Shown: positions 25,485-34,223 of the stretch, in pieces
Layout of the letters: the number at the start of each line of letters is the position of its first letter
Numbering within the stretch: position 1 is the first letter of the stretch
DNA from: Alkalihalobacillus sp. FSL W8-0930
Lineage (GTDB): Bacteria; Bacillota; Bacilli; Bacillales; Bacillaceae_D
NCBI GenBank assembly: GCA_037965595.1
Contig: CP150183.1
Location: forward strand, 1,674,001 to 1,738,000
Direction: 5' to 3'
DNA length: 64,000 nucleotides
Notes under the pieces: generated by a model
Seen by the model: only the letters and a program-made list of their open reading frames with translations
The model's database searches: none
Told to the model about the DNA's origin: nothing
Made by a program: the position numbers and the translations under genes

Positions 25485-25913
25485 ATGAATGTTCAGCCTA
25501 ACCTAAAGGACAACCCTGTAGCTAAACAAATTGTTGATGAGCTAATCAAACGAAAAACAAAACTTGATCAGTTTGAAAAAAGAAAAAATAAAGCAAGCCT
25601 TATTGTTTTACTACTAAGTCTTGTATTTGCTCTGTTTGGCGTGAGCTGGGGAGGGCATGGAATGCTGGGACTACCAGTATCCTTAAATGGATTCTTCGGC
25701 ATCTTCCTAGCTATGTCAATGGGTATAGGATTATTCCGCATGGTTCATTTTAATAAGAAAACGGAAAAAGCAGATAAAGAATTCGAGGAATTACGGGAAG
25801 AATTTATTTCTCGGCAAGAAGAATTTTGGCAGGACGATCGAAATTGGAAAGAACGCCACAAGGTGTTTACACAGCTTCAGAATACGCATGATATTAATGT
25901 ATTCTACCGTTAA
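25485..25913 (+). CDS. ypbF: YpbF (DUF2663) membrane protein
   Basis: A 142-residue protein with a charged N-terminal helix, two central membrane segments (IVLLLSLVFALFGVSW and FFGIFLAMSMGIGLFRM) and a charged, probably coiled C-terminal tail (KKTEKADKEFEELREEF). This matches the DUF2663 family, represented by B. subtilis YpbF in the same location. Function unknown. GGGAGCT precedes the ATG. Confidence 0.82.
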   Translation: MNVQPNLKDNPVAKQIVDELIKRKTKLDQFEKRKNKASLIVLLLSLVFALFGVSWGGHGMLGLPVSLNGFFGIFLAMSMGIGLFRMVHFNKKTEKADKEFEELREEFISRQEEFWQDDRNWKERHKVFTQLQNTHDINVFYR

Positions 25914-25936
25914 AAGGGTGTTCATGAGAAATGCTT

Positions 25937-25966
25937 TTGACAAAAACTTCATTTATCAGCTAAACT
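25937..25966 (+). promoter_or_regulatory. sigma-A promoter of the 35-aa micropeptide gene
   Basis: Perfect -35 TTGACA (25937-25942), 18-base spacer, -10 TAAACT (25961-25966), 30 bases before the ATG. Confidence 0.65.
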
Positions 25967-25997
25967 AGAGATAGATGAGGTTAGGGAGTGATCAATC

Positions 25998-26105
25998 ATG
26001 TCAATGAGTCAATTTTTGGCAGTCCTTGGGTTCGGTGGACTAGCCGTTTTACTTGCACTATTTATGGCAATTGGTTTACTGAAACTATCACAGAAATCAG
26101 ATTAA
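25998..26105 (+). CDS. 35-residue single-pass membrane micropeptide
   Basis: A free-standing small gene: 35 residues beginning MSMSQFLAVLGFGG, with a continuous hydrophobic helix over about residues 6-28 and a polar C-terminus (KLSQKSD). It has its own promoter, a GGGAG ribosome site 7 bases before the ATG, and its own terminator, so it is a complete monocistronic unit of about 200 bases. I do not recognise the family. A membrane-regulatory or sporulation micropeptide is possible by analogy (SpoVM, CmpA and others) but nothing here decides it. Confidence 0.7.
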   Translation: MSMSQFLAVLGFGGLAVLLALFMAIGLLKLSQKSD

Positions 26106-26109
26106 CCAG

Positions 26110-26144
26110 GTTGATACTCTTATGCAGGGTATCAGCTTTTTTTT
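26110..26144 (+). terminator. terminator of the micropeptide gene
   Basis: GTTGATAC (26110-26117) pairs with GTATCAGC (26129-26136), followed by eight T's. Confidence 0.88.
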
Positions 26145-26178
26145 AATCAGTTCTATACTTTGAAGGAGGCATACATAT

Positions 26179-27348
26179 ATGAGTACATTATTTGATCGTT
26201 TAGAAACGTTATATCCCGAGATGGTGGATATTAGAAGAAAACTACATGCTGAACCAGAGCTTTCCTTCCATGAAGTTAACACGCCTGCATTCATTGCAGA
26301 CTATTTAGAAGAGCTTGGAGTTGAAGTAAAACGGAATGTTGGAGGACGTGGAGTTGTTGGTTATATTAAAGGCGAACTGCCAGGGAAAACAGTTGCACTG
26401 AGAGCCGATTTTGATGCGCTTCCGATTCAAGAAGATACAGGGTTGGACTTTTCATCTAAAACTCCTGGTGTGATGCATGCTTGTGGACATGATGGACATA
26501 CGGCTACTTTACTTATTTGTGCAAAGGTGTTAATGGAAAACCGTGATCAATTAAAGGGAACGATTGTGCTGATCCATCAATTCGCTGAAGAGTTAGCTCC
26601 AGGTGGGGCCATTGCAATGATTAAAGATGGTTGCTTAGATGGTGTTGATGTGATTTATGGTACGCATCTATGGAATCCGATTCCCGTAGGTGAAGTAGGA
26701 TATCTTGGTGGCCCAATCATGGCAGCGGCCGACCGCTTTGAAGTAACGATTCAAGGAAAAGGTGGCCATGGTGCATCACCACATGAAACGGTGGACGCGG
26801 TGGCTGTTGGATCCTCAGTTGTTCAAAATCTACAACATGTTGTTAGCAGACAGGTTGACCCTCTAAAGTCTGCTGTTGTCACAACCGCTTCTTTCCAAGC
26901 TGGTGGGCCTTTTAATGTGATCGCGGATACAGCAGAATTAATTGGAACTGTAAGAAGTTTTGATGAAGATGTTCAAGATTTAGTCATTGAGAAGATGGAA
27001 CAAATGATTAAAGGCACGTGTGAAGCGATGGGAGCAACGTATTCATTTAAATATGTGAAGGGCTATCCAGCAGTTGTGAATGATGCAACAGAAACTGAAC
27101 GATTTGCAGAGGTGGCCAAAGCCATTCATGATCCCAAAAAGGTTGTGGAGACGGCACCTGTTATGGGCGGCGAAGACTTCGCTTATTATTTGCGTGAAGT
27201 ACCTGGTACATTCTTCTTTACGGGTTCTGGAAATCCTGATGTTGGAGCGGATTATCCACACCATCATCCAAAATTCACTTTTGATGAACAAGCTATGCTA
27301 ACAGCAGGAAAGTTACTAATTCAAGCAGCGCTTACGTACCAAGAATAG
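26179..27348 (+). CDS. M20 family N-acyl-amino acid amidohydrolase
   Basis: A 389-residue M20D peptidase/hydrolase of the hippurate/IAA-amino acid hydrolase type. Metal-site motifs: MHACGHDGHTATLL near residue 95, FAEELAPGG near 137, THLW near 161, a dimerisation-domain GKGGHGASPHETVDAV near 192, and VMGGEDFAYY near 328. It removes acyl groups from N-acyl amino acids or related amides; the natural substrate cannot be told from sequence. AAGGAGG precedes the ATG. This gene is not at this position in B. subtilis. Confidence 0.88.
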   Translation: MSTLFDRLETLYPEMVDIRRKLHAEPELSFHEVNTPAFIADYLEELGVEVKRNVGGRGVVGYIKGELPGKTVALRADFDALPIQEDTGLDFSSKTPGVMHACGHDGHTATLLICAKVLMENRDQLKGTIVLIHQFAEELAPGGAIAMIKDGCLDGVDVIYGTHLWNPIPVGEVGYLGGPIMAAADRFEVTIQGKGGHGASPHETVDAVAVGSSVVQNLQHVVSRQVDPLKSAVVTTASFQAGGPFNVIADTAELIGTVRSFDEDVQDLVIEKMEQMIKGTCEAMGATYSFKYVKGYPAVVNDATETERFAEVAKAIHDPKKVVETAPVMGGEDFAYYLREVPGTFFFTGSGNPDVGADYPHHHPKFTFDEQAMLTAGKLLIQAALTYQE

Positions 27349-27423
27349 ACGTACATAAGCGGATGATTGGGCAAATAATCATCTGTAGTGTATATTGGTT
27401 ATGAAAGAAAAGAGGCGAGACTA

Positions 27424-28224
27424 GTGGGTTGGTTTCCTTTCATAAGCGCAGCCGGATTACTCTCCATTCCGGTCTTAAAACAGATGCACGCAACGGCGCT
27501 TAGACATCGATTGATCAAACAGACCATTTATATGGATCGCTTACCAGAAGCATTTAATGATAGTAAGCTGTTTTTTATATCAGACATTCATCGACGAATC
27601 GTATCTCCTGATTTGCTTAAAGAAGTAGGGACGTGTGATTTCGTTATTATAGGAGGAGACTTACTTGAGAAAGGAGTCTCCTTAGAACAAGTGAAATCAA
27701 ATCTACAAGCGTTAACTGCATGTGGACCCACCTATTTTGTGTGGGGAAATAATGATGTTGAGGTAGATGAAGAGACGTTTCGGTCCTTGCTCCAAGAAGT
27801 TGGTGTAACTGAATTAATGAACGAAGGCGTTGTGGTTGAAAGAGAGAATCAACGTCTTTTTCTTGCAGGTGGAGTAGAACCATTACGTAAAGGTCTGCAT
27901 CAAAAGTTAATTGAACAGGCAGCAACATACTCATGCTCATTTTTTGTCTGTCATTTTCCTGAAGCTTTTAAGGAATTACCACCGGATCATCCATTCTCAT
28001 TTTTATTAAGTGGGCATACGCATGGTGGTCAAATTCGTTTCATTGGATTAAGTCCAGCTCCAAAAGGTTATATAAAAAAAGTAAATGATGTTATTCAGTT
28101 GGTTAGTAACGGATACGGTACAAGCAAGTTGCCTTTGCGCTTAGGTGCATTACCAGAGACGCATTTATATACTTTGAAGGCTGGACCGACTACAATTGAA
28201 CATCCGACTGTTTATGACGTTTGA
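27424..28224 (+). CDS. ypbG: YpbG-type membrane-anchored metallophosphoesterase
   Basis: A 266-residue calcineurin-like phosphoesterase with an N-terminal hydrophobic anchor (PFISAAGLLSIPVL). Metal-binding motifs: FFISDIHRR (DxH), VIIGGDLLE (GDxx), VWGNNDVE (GNxD/H), CHFPEAF, and LSGHTHGGQIRF (GHTH). Resembles YkuE/YpbG enzymes that hydrolyse phosphoesters, possibly UDP-sugar pyrophosphates, at the outer membrane face. GTG 27424 is preferred since AGAGGCGAG lies just before it; an in-frame GTG at 27388 is possible. Position matches ypbG. Confidence 0.84.
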   Translation: MGWFPFISAAGLLSIPVLKQMHATALRHRLIKQTIYMDRLPEAFNDSKLFFISDIHRRIVSPDLLKEVGTCDFVIIGGDLLEKGVSLEQVKSNLQALTACGPTYFVWGNNDVEVDEETFRSLLQEVGVTELMNEGVVVERENQRLFLAGGVEPLRKGLHQKLIEQAATYSCSFFVCHFPEAFKELPPDHPFSFLLSGHTHGGQIRFIGLSPAPKGYIKKVNDVIQLVSNGYGTSKLPLRLGALPETHLYTLKAGPTTIEHPTVYDV

Positions 28225-28264
28225 GTCTATCACACAATGACTAAAGAGCTTGGGGGGTGTGAAT

Positions 28265-29161
28265 ATGACACCACGAGATGGGAAATATAATATAAAGGCA
28301 ATCTCCACCAGATTAGGCATCCAACCAGGAACTCTACGTGCATGGGAACGTAGGTATAAGGTGATACAGCCTACTCGAAATGCTGCTGGTCATAGACTTT
28401 ATTCGGAGCAACAATTACATGTTTTACACTGGCTCATCGAGAAAGTAAATCAAGGATTTACAATTGGACAAGCAGTTGAATGGTTTGAAATGGATAAAAA
28501 ACAATCGAACCCAATGACTGTGCAAAAAGAAGAGGATTTCACCTATCAATTAGCTTGTGAAATGAAACAGGCCCTCTTACAATTTAATGAATATGAAGCG
28601 TCCCAATTGTTAAATAAAGCATTCAGTCTCTATAGCATTGAGAAAGTCGCACAAGACATTTTGGGTGTCATTTACCAAGATGTAAGAGCCTTAAAGGAAA
28701 CAAATCAAATAACAGCCGCTCATGAATACGTAACGTCATCATTTGTTGAAACAAAAATTAAACATTTATTTCTTACATTACCGATTGATGGTCGTTTTCC
28801 AAAGGTTGTCACTTGGTTATATGGTAAAGAGAAGCAGAATAGCTTACAGTGGTTACTTTTCGCATTATTTTTAAGACAAAAAGGGATGGATGTTATTAAC
28901 TTAGGAGAAGGAATCTCTTTTAATGACGTCGAAACAATGATACGTGAAGTGAAACCGGCAATGTGTGTGACGTTTTATCAAAGTCATGATCAAATCGAAA
29001 GTGTTTCTTCACTTAATCGTACACTAGAGAAATTGTTTCCTCAAATGGGGCTTGCTATAGGAGGAGAAAAGAGCTTACAGGATGTTGATTCTGATCTATC
29101 AATCGGATCGAGTCAAGTTGAATGGGAAGAATGGCTCAACCATTGGGTAAGCTCCCTATAA
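28265..29161 (+). CDS. MerR-type regulator with degenerate B12-binding fold
   Basis: A 298-residue regulator: N-terminal MerR winged helix (YNIKAISTRLGIQPGTLRAWERRY ... GHRLYSEQQL, about residues 10-70), then a helical bundle and a Rossmann-like domain as in the CarH/LitR light-sensing repressors. The cobalamin positions look lost: where CarH-type proteins have Glu-His in the helical domain this protein reads HEYVTSSF, and the ExHxxG lower-ligand motif is replaced by EKQNSLQW. It may therefore sense something else or nothing. ATG 28265 follows GGGGGGTG. A perfect palindrome just downstream (29207-29221) could be an operator. Confidence 0.8.
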   Translation: MTPRDGKYNIKAISTRLGIQPGTLRAWERRYKVIQPTRNAAGHRLYSEQQLHVLHWLIEKVNQGFTIGQAVEWFEMDKKQSNPMTVQKEEDFTYQLACEMKQALLQFNEYEASQLLNKAFSLYSIEKVAQDILGVIYQDVRALKETNQITAAHEYVTSSFVETKIKHLFLTLPIDGRFPKVVTWLYGKEKQNSLQWLLFALFLRQKGMDVINLGEGISFNDVETMIREVKPAMCVTFYQSHDQIESVSSLNRTLEKLFPQMGLAIGGEKSLQDVDSDLSIGSSQVEWEEWLNHWVSSL

Positions 29162-29206
29162 TTCGGAAAAGAAGGGCTTCTGTATAAGCACCATATGACG
29201 CTTTAT

Positions 29207-29221
29207 AACATACCGTATGTT
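29207..29221. repeat. perfect palindrome AACATAC-C-GTATGTT, possible operator
   Basis: Fifteen bases with seven-base arms and one central base, 57 bases before mecB and just after the MerR-type gene. It has the size and symmetry of a dimer-binding site. Which protein binds, if any, is unknown. Confidence 0.45.
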
Positions 29222-29277
29222 AGAAGAAACGGTTTTGCGGGTATGAGGAATGGTTTCGTGATAAGGGAGGGACCAAG

Positions 29278-29877
29278 ATGCGTCTAGAGCGATTAGCTGT
29301 TGATAAATTTAAAGTGTTTTTAACTTTTGATGATATGCAAGATCGAGGGATAACGAAAGAAGATTTATGGCAGGATGTTCCAAAAGTACATGATCTTTTT
29401 CGTGACATGATGTTAGAAGCAGATGATGAGCTAGGGTTTAAAGTGGACGGTCCAATCGCTGTTGAGGTATTTGCCATGCCAGCGCAAGGAATGGTCTTTA
29501 TTGTAAGCAAGGGTCAAGCAGATGATGACTTTGATGATGAAGGATTTGAAGAAGGCTTTATCGAGATGCAAGTAACCCTCGATGAGACAGATGAGATCTT
29601 TTATGAACTTGATCACTTTGAAGCAGCAATCGGTTTGGCTTCTAGATTATATTCATTTGGCGTTAAAGGTGGAAGACTGTATTCCTTCCAGAATCGCTAT
29701 TTTATGAAGTTTGATGAATACGATATTGAGGATGTCAACGAGTCAGCTCTTATTGCTTTACTTGCTGAATTTGGGAATCCTTCTACGATTTCCTCATTTA
29801 GGGTGAATGAGTACGGGAAGCAATTGATGGAAACAAACGCAGTTGAACAACTATATGATTACTTTATTAGGAAATAG
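29278..29877 (+). CDS. mecB: adaptor protein MecB/YpbH (MecA family)
   Basis: A 199-residue MecA-family ClpC adaptor. The N-terminal substrate-binding domain starts MRLERLAVDKFKVFLTFDDMQDRGITKEDLW; an acidic linker (DDDFDDEGFEEGF) and the ClpC-binding C-terminal domain (FEAAIGLASRLYSFGVKGGRLYSF) follow. The length and position match YpbH rather than MecA, which is somewhat longer. It targets proteins to ClpCP and affects competence and sporulation in B. subtilis. GGAGGGACCAAG precedes the ATG. Confidence 0.9.
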   Translation: MRLERLAVDKFKVFLTFDDMQDRGITKEDLWQDVPKVHDLFRDMMLEADDELGFKVDGPIAVEVFAMPAQGMVFIVSKGQADDDFDDEGFEEGFIEMQVTLDETDEIFYELDHFEAAIGLASRLYSFGVKGGRLYSFQNRYFMKFDEYDIEDVNESALIALLAEFGNPSTISSFRVNEYGKQLMETNAVEQLYDYFIRK

Positions 29878-29912
29878 TGAATGGCTTTAAGTCATTTACT
29901 ATTTCTTTATTT
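29874..29912 (+). terminator. terminator of mecB
   Basis: ATAGTGAATG (29874-29883, overlapping the stop codon) pairs with CATTTACTAT (29893-29902) with one wobble; TTCTTTATTTT follows. Confidence 0.7.
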
Positions 29913-29994
29913 TGGATTTTTATCAGATAACTTTCAAAAAAATACAGTCTATTGATCTATAATTTGCTAAAATGGAAATGAGGTGAGCTTAAAA

Positions 29995-30711
29995 TTGGAA
30001 AACTCTATTTTAATCATAGAAGATGATCAGGAAATTGCGAAAATCATACAAGACTATCTAGAAAGAGAAGGATATGCAACGGTTTGGCAGGATGCAGGAG
30101 ATAAAGGATTGATCGCCTTTCATGAACAACCTTTTTCCTTAGTATTGGTTGACTTAATGCTACCTGGAAAAAATGGATTTGAAGTTTGCCAGGAGATTCG
30201 AGAAACGAGCGAAGTTCCAATTATTGTTGTAAGTGCAAAACAAAGTGATCTTGATAAAATACATAGCCTTGGTATTGGGGCAGATGATTATGTAACTAAA
30301 CCATTTAGTCCACTTGAGCTTGTGGCGAGAATCAGAGCGCAAATTCGGCGTCATCATAGCTACCAATCTAAACTCCTCCAACAAACACAAAGAGAATTAA
30401 GCTTTCAAGAGGTTAGCGTCGATCAAAGTGGAAGAACCGTCTCACTTAATGGCCAATATATTCCGCTAACAGCTAAAGAATACGAGCTATTTATCTTTTT
30501 GGCAAAAAATCCTGGTCAAGTATTTACAAAAGAGCAACTCTATAGGCAGATTTGGCACCAAGCAGATTATGAGGACATTCGAACCGTCACGGTCCACATT
30601 AAAAATATCCGTCACAAACTAAAGGATGGAAAGAAGTTTCCTAAATATATTGAAACGGTGTGGGGAGTAGGCTACAAGTTTATAGGTCATCAACATGAGT
30701 ATTCGTCTTAA
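29995..30711 (+). CDS. OmpR/PhoB-family response regulator
   Basis: A 238-residue regulator: receiver domain with EDDQEIAKII acidic pocket, phosphoacceptor Asp in LVDLMLPGKNGFE, VSAKQ and Lys in TKPFSPLELVA; winged helix with LTAKEYELFIFLAKNPGQ and RTVTVHIKNIRHKLKD. TTG 29995 is preferred because GAGGTGAG lies 8 bases upstream; GTG 29983 is within the ribosome site. It overlaps the kinase gene by 17 bases. With the kinase, lipoprotein and ddl nearby, a cell-envelope stress role is plausible but unproven. Confidence 0.9.
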   Translation: MENSILIIEDDQEIAKIIQDYLEREGYATVWQDAGDKGLIAFHEQPFSLVLVDLMLPGKNGFEVCQEIRETSEVPIIVVSAKQSDLDKIHSLGIGADDYVTKPFSPLELVARIRAQIRRHHSYQSKLLQQTQRELSFQEVSVDQSGRTVSLNGQYIPLTAKEYELFIFLAKNPGQVFTKEQLYRQIWHQADYEDIRTVTVHIKNIRHKLKDGKKFPKYIETVWGVGYKFIGHQHEYSS

Positions 30712-32152
30712 TTTATACATTATTTTAATTTTTACAGCTATTACTCCATTTATTGTTACATTTTTATTTTATGTTCAGTTAACAGGCTGGTATGAGGTAG
30801 AGAAGTCTGACTCGGAGATGCGTGCCCTACTACGCGCGTCGGAAATCAGTGCGTTAATGAAGAATAATAGTGATAAAGTTCACCAAGGCGGTGCACTGAA
30901 AAAGGCAATTGAAGACGAACTGGAACCAGATGAATCAATTACTGTGTATTCATCAAATTTCAACCCATTGTTCACGACTAGCGAACAAGGTGTCTCTAGT
31001 CAAGGAAGAACGTCAAACCAAGTAATGAGGGGTTTGTTTGAGCTAAAAACAACCATACGTGGTCATACATATAAAGAACCGATTTTTGGCAGCAATAACG
31101 GGTCCATCGTCGCTTACTTTGTACTAGAAACAGAGCGAACGGCTGTTCAAGAAAAAACAATTGAAACGTATTGGATTGCCATCCTTGTGTTTTTATTTGC
31201 TGTACTAGGCACTCTTACATTAGTTCATTATTGGTTAAAGCGTCGAATGATCTCACCTATTAATTATTTGCTCGGTGAAATGCGAGGCATTGGCGAAGGA
31301 AACTTAAATGAAGATGTACAATTTGTCAAAAAGCAAAAAGGTGAGATGGGGCAATTAATCTCAGGATTCGAGGATATGAACCATCGTCTAATCGAGGCGA
31401 AGAAGAACGAGGAAGAGGAAGTGGCAAATCAGCAACGGCTAATTGCTGCGATTTCCCATGATTTACGCACACCTCTAACATCTATTAGGGCCTATGCAGA
31501 AGGAATGAATGTACACCGCGATAAACAGGAAGATTATGCAAAAGTTATTTTAACTAAAACAGCCTTTATGCAAAAATTGATTGATGATTTACTGGCCTAT
31601 TCCGCAATTCAAGCATCAAGCTTTACACTTGATTTAGCTGAGGTGGAAGCAGAAGAATTAGCTGAATTAATGGTTGATGGGTACGAGGAACAGGACCGTT
31701 CCGTTACGTTTTCACTCACAACAGCTGTGGAGCAATCAACGGTTCGTTGTGACGTAAACCGGCTGATTCAAGTAATGGATAATTTAGTGACAAATGCAAT
31801 CCGTTACTCAGATAAGGATGGAAAGGTTTCCATATTGATTACAAATCAAAGCTCTTACTTGCCGACGTTTGTTGCTTATCAGCCTGACCGTTTATATTTT
31901 CTGGTGTCAGATCGTGGCAGGGGAATACCTAAAGAAGAGCAGGAGCGAATTTTTTCGTCATTTTATCAAATTGAACATGCGAGAAAACAAAACCATTCAA
32001 CAGGAGTCGGCTTAGGCTTATCAATCTGTCAGGAGCTTGTTACAAAGCACGGTGGCTCCATGAATGTATATTCTAAGGGCACAGGAAGTACGTTCTATTT
32101 TTCTATTCCATGCCTATCAGACACCCCGAACAGAAAGGACGATGAAGAATGA
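30695..32152 (+). CDS. sensor histidine kinase
   Basis: A 485-residue membrane kinase: membrane segment near residues 7-27, an extracytoplasmic sensor loop of about 130 residues, second segment about 157-177, HAMP (MISPINYLLGEMRGIGEGNL), HisKA with AAISHDLRTPLTSIRAY (His near 254), and HATPase_c with N box (DNLVTNAIRYS), G1 (SDRGRGIPKEEQ) and G2 (GVGLGLSICQ). No PAS domain. Partner of the overlapping response regulator. Ends four bases into the lipoprotein gene, so the three are co-translated. The signal is unknown. Confidence 0.9.
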   Translation: MSIRLNLYIILIFTAITPFIVTFLFYVQLTGWYEVEKSDSEMRALLRASEISALMKNNSDKVHQGGALKKAIEDELEPDESITVYSSNFNPLFTTSEQGVSSQGRTSNQVMRGLFELKTTIRGHTYKEPIFGSNNGSIVAYFVLETERTAVQEKTIETYWIAILVFLFAVLGTLTLVHYWLKRRMISPINYLLGEMRGIGEGNLNEDVQFVKKQKGEMGQLISGFEDMNHRLIEAKKNEEEEVANQQRLIAAISHDLRTPLTSIRAYAEGMNVHRDKQEDYAKVILTKTAFMQKLIDDLLAYSAIQASSFTLDLAEVEAEELAELMVDGYEEQDRSVTFSLTTAVEQSTVRCDVNRLIQVMDNLVTNAIRYSDKDGKVSILITNQSSYLPTFVAYQPDRLYFLVSDRGRGIPKEEQERIFSSFYQIEHARKQNHSTGVGLGLSICQELVTKHGGSMNVYSKGTGSTFYFSIPCLSDTPNRKDDEE

Positions 32153-33198
32153 TTAAACGAATAATTCCGATCATTGCAGGAAGTGCTTTGTTAACAGGAT
32201 GCTTCCAACAAATGCAAGCGGAGGATATTATCTTTGAAACATTTGAAAACGGAGAAAATCAACAAGCTTATCATCTTGAACTTGCTTCAAAAACAAACGG
32301 AGAGGAAAACGCCGAAACATTAGTTGAATGGCGTGATGAAGATGGTAATTATCGTACAGAGAAATATAGCAATAATGCGTTAGTAGATGTTATTGTGCGT
32401 TATGATGATCAAACGAGCTATAAAGACTATGAAGATGAAACGATTGTCTATACGGATTTTGCAGCAACAAATATGAATGCCTCACCAACCCCAAATGAAG
32501 AGATGCATGAGATTATATCGTATTATAGTGGTGATTTTGATATTAAACTAGAAGGCACTGAGGATGTTCTTGATCGAAAAACCTATCACTTGCGTTTTGA
32601 AGTTCAAGAGGAAAGTGATATTGGTATGATCGAAGAAATTGATTTATGGGTAGATTCAAAAACATGGGTCATCTTAAAAGATCGTATTAAAGATGGAGAA
32701 GACGTGTATGAACGGGAGGCTACTCTCTTTGAAATTGTTGCGGCATTTCCAGAAGGAACGTTTGTCATGGATAATGAAGAAAATTTTCCTGAAGAATCGT
32801 TTGAGGACATATTTACTCCAGAGCCTGTGACGCTTAGTGAAGCGAATGAGGCGTTTGAAATTCCTTTTCTTATAGTAGAGGATGAGATGCAACTTGATTC
32901 AAGCTCTATGGTAGAAGATCTTATGTTTGAGGATTACTATACATTAACACTTAACTATGTGGATGAACGTGGGGACCTAGAGCTTTATATTGAGCACGAG
33001 TATGGATTACAGACTGTTTACGGAATTGAAGAAGAGATTTCTGTGCGGGATGAACGCGCATTACTGATTAATGATGCAAATCGTTTATCGGTCAATTGGA
33101 TTGAAGATGGGTTACAGTATTTAGCGACTTTTGATGGAGATTTTACAGCAGAAGACGCGACTGAAATCGTCGAAAAGATGGATTTTTATCAACCTTAG
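32149..33198 (+). CDS. LolA/RseB-like sensory lipoprotein linked to two-component system
   Basis: A 349-residue, very acidic lipoprotein with lipobox LTGC (Cys about residue 18). Residues about 25-205 look like the LolA/RseB-type half-barrel found in outer-membrane lipoprotein-sorting-like proteins (repeated EWRDEDGNYRTEKY, IDLWVDSKTWVILK beta strands); residues about 220-345 form a second beta-rich domain. Its coupling to the kinase suggests it is a sensor or regulator of the kinase's outer domain, as RseB is for RseA; this is inference. GGACGATGA precedes the ATG overlapping the kinase stop. Confidence 0.72.
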   Translation: MIKRIIPIIAGSALLTGCFQQMQAEDIIFETFENGENQQAYHLELASKTNGEENAETLVEWRDEDGNYRTEKYSNNALVDVIVRYDDQTSYKDYEDETIVYTDFAATNMNASPTPNEEMHEIISYYSGDFDIKLEGTEDVLDRKTYHLRFEVQEESDIGMIEEIDLWVDSKTWVILKDRIKDGEDVYEREATLFEIVAAFPEGTFVMDNEENFPEESFEDIFTPEPVTLSEANEAFEIPFLIVEDEMQLDSSSMVEDLMFEDYYTLTLNYVDERGDLELYIEHEYGLQTVYGIEEEISVRDERALLINDANRLSVNWIEDGLQYLATFDGDFTAEDATEIVEKMDFYQP

Positions 33199-33289
33199 AA
33201 GATAATAGTTGATTTTTTGCCTGACAAGTTTCACTATTAGGATTGGCGAATAGAGTAAAAAAGAACAGCATAGCAGGAGAGTGGATGAA

Positions 33290-34210
33290 ATGAAAGTTGC
33301 CGTTTTATATGGTGGAATATCAGCAGAGCGTGAAGTATCGCTATCTTCTGGAAAAGGAATAATGGAAGCCCTAAAAAATAAGGGACATGATGTAACAGGA
33401 ATTGATTTTCACCCTGATCGACTACAAGAAGTCATTCAATTAGATGTAGATATCGTTTATATCGCTCTTCATGGCCGTTTTGGAGAAGATGGAAAGGTTC
33501 AAGCGTTATTGGATCTTTTAGGCATTCCTTACGTAGGATCAGGTGTTCAAGGATCAGCACTTGCTCTTGATAAGGCTAAATCAAAAATGTTCTTTGAAAA
33601 AGAAGGCACACGTGTTGCAAAAGAGCAGCTTTTAATGAAGCATACGTTTAACGAAGAAACATTTACGGCTGAGCTTGATTTTCCAATCGTTGTAAAACCT
33701 AACTTAGAAGGGTCAACCATTGGATTAACGATAGCTGAGGATGAGGCCACGCTTATGGCTGGCATTAAACAGGCCTTTGAGTTCGATGATACGATTATGC
33801 TTGAGGAATTTATTAGTGGGATCGAAGTGACGGTTGCTGTTCTTGGTGATAAAGGCGAAGAAAAAGCTCTGCCTGTTATCGAGATCGTGCCTAAAAACAA
33901 ATACTATGACTATGAAGCGAAATATGCGGCAGGTGGTAGTGAACATATTATTCCTGCAAGACTAAGTGCTGAGCAAACGGCGTATGTACAAAAGCATGCT
34001 GTTCGTGCTCATCAGACTCTTGGTTGTGAGGTTTACTCTCGAGTTGACTTTATTGTACCTAAAGATGAAACGCAACTGCCTTGTATTCTTGAAGTGAATA
34101 CATTACCTGGAATGACGCCAACGAGTCTTTTCCCGGACGCTTGCAAAGAAATTGATTTACCTTATGAAGAAATGGTTGAAACTCTATTACAGTTATCATT
34201 AAAAAAATAA
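33290..34210 (+). CDS. ddl: D-alanine--D-alanine ligase
   Basis: A 306-residue ATP-grasp ligase making D-Ala-D-Ala for peptidoglycan. Motifs: LYGGISAEREVSLSSGK, ALHGRFGEDGKVQALL, GIPYVGSGV, KPNLEGSTIG, omega-loop YYDYEAKYAAGGSEH with the Tyr expected of D-Ala (not D-Lac) ligases, and ILEVNTLPGMTPTSLFP. It is the short DdlB-like form (B. subtilis Ddl is about 354 residues). ATG 33290 is placed 10 bases after GGAG; GTG 33281 is too close. No murF beside it, unlike B. subtilis. Confidence 0.93.
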   Translation: MKVAVLYGGISAEREVSLSSGKGIMEALKNKGHDVTGIDFHPDRLQEVIQLDVDIVYIALHGRFGEDGKVQALLDLLGIPYVGSGVQGSALALDKAKSKMFFEKEGTRVAKEQLLMKHTFNEETFTAELDFPIVVKPNLEGSTIGLTIAEDEATLMAGIKQAFEFDDTIMLEEFISGIEVTVAVLGDKGEEKALPVIEIVPKNKYYDYEAKYAAGGSEHIIPARLSAEQTAYVQKHAVRAHQTLGCEVYSRVDFIVPKDETQLPCILEVNTLPGMTPTSLFPDACKEIDLPYEEMVETLLQLSLKK

Positions 34211-34223
34211 CGGTTAATCAATT

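Noticed and set aside
33547-33900. Antisense frame of 117 codons inside ddl
   Set aside because: Ser-rich shadow of ddl with no start signal.
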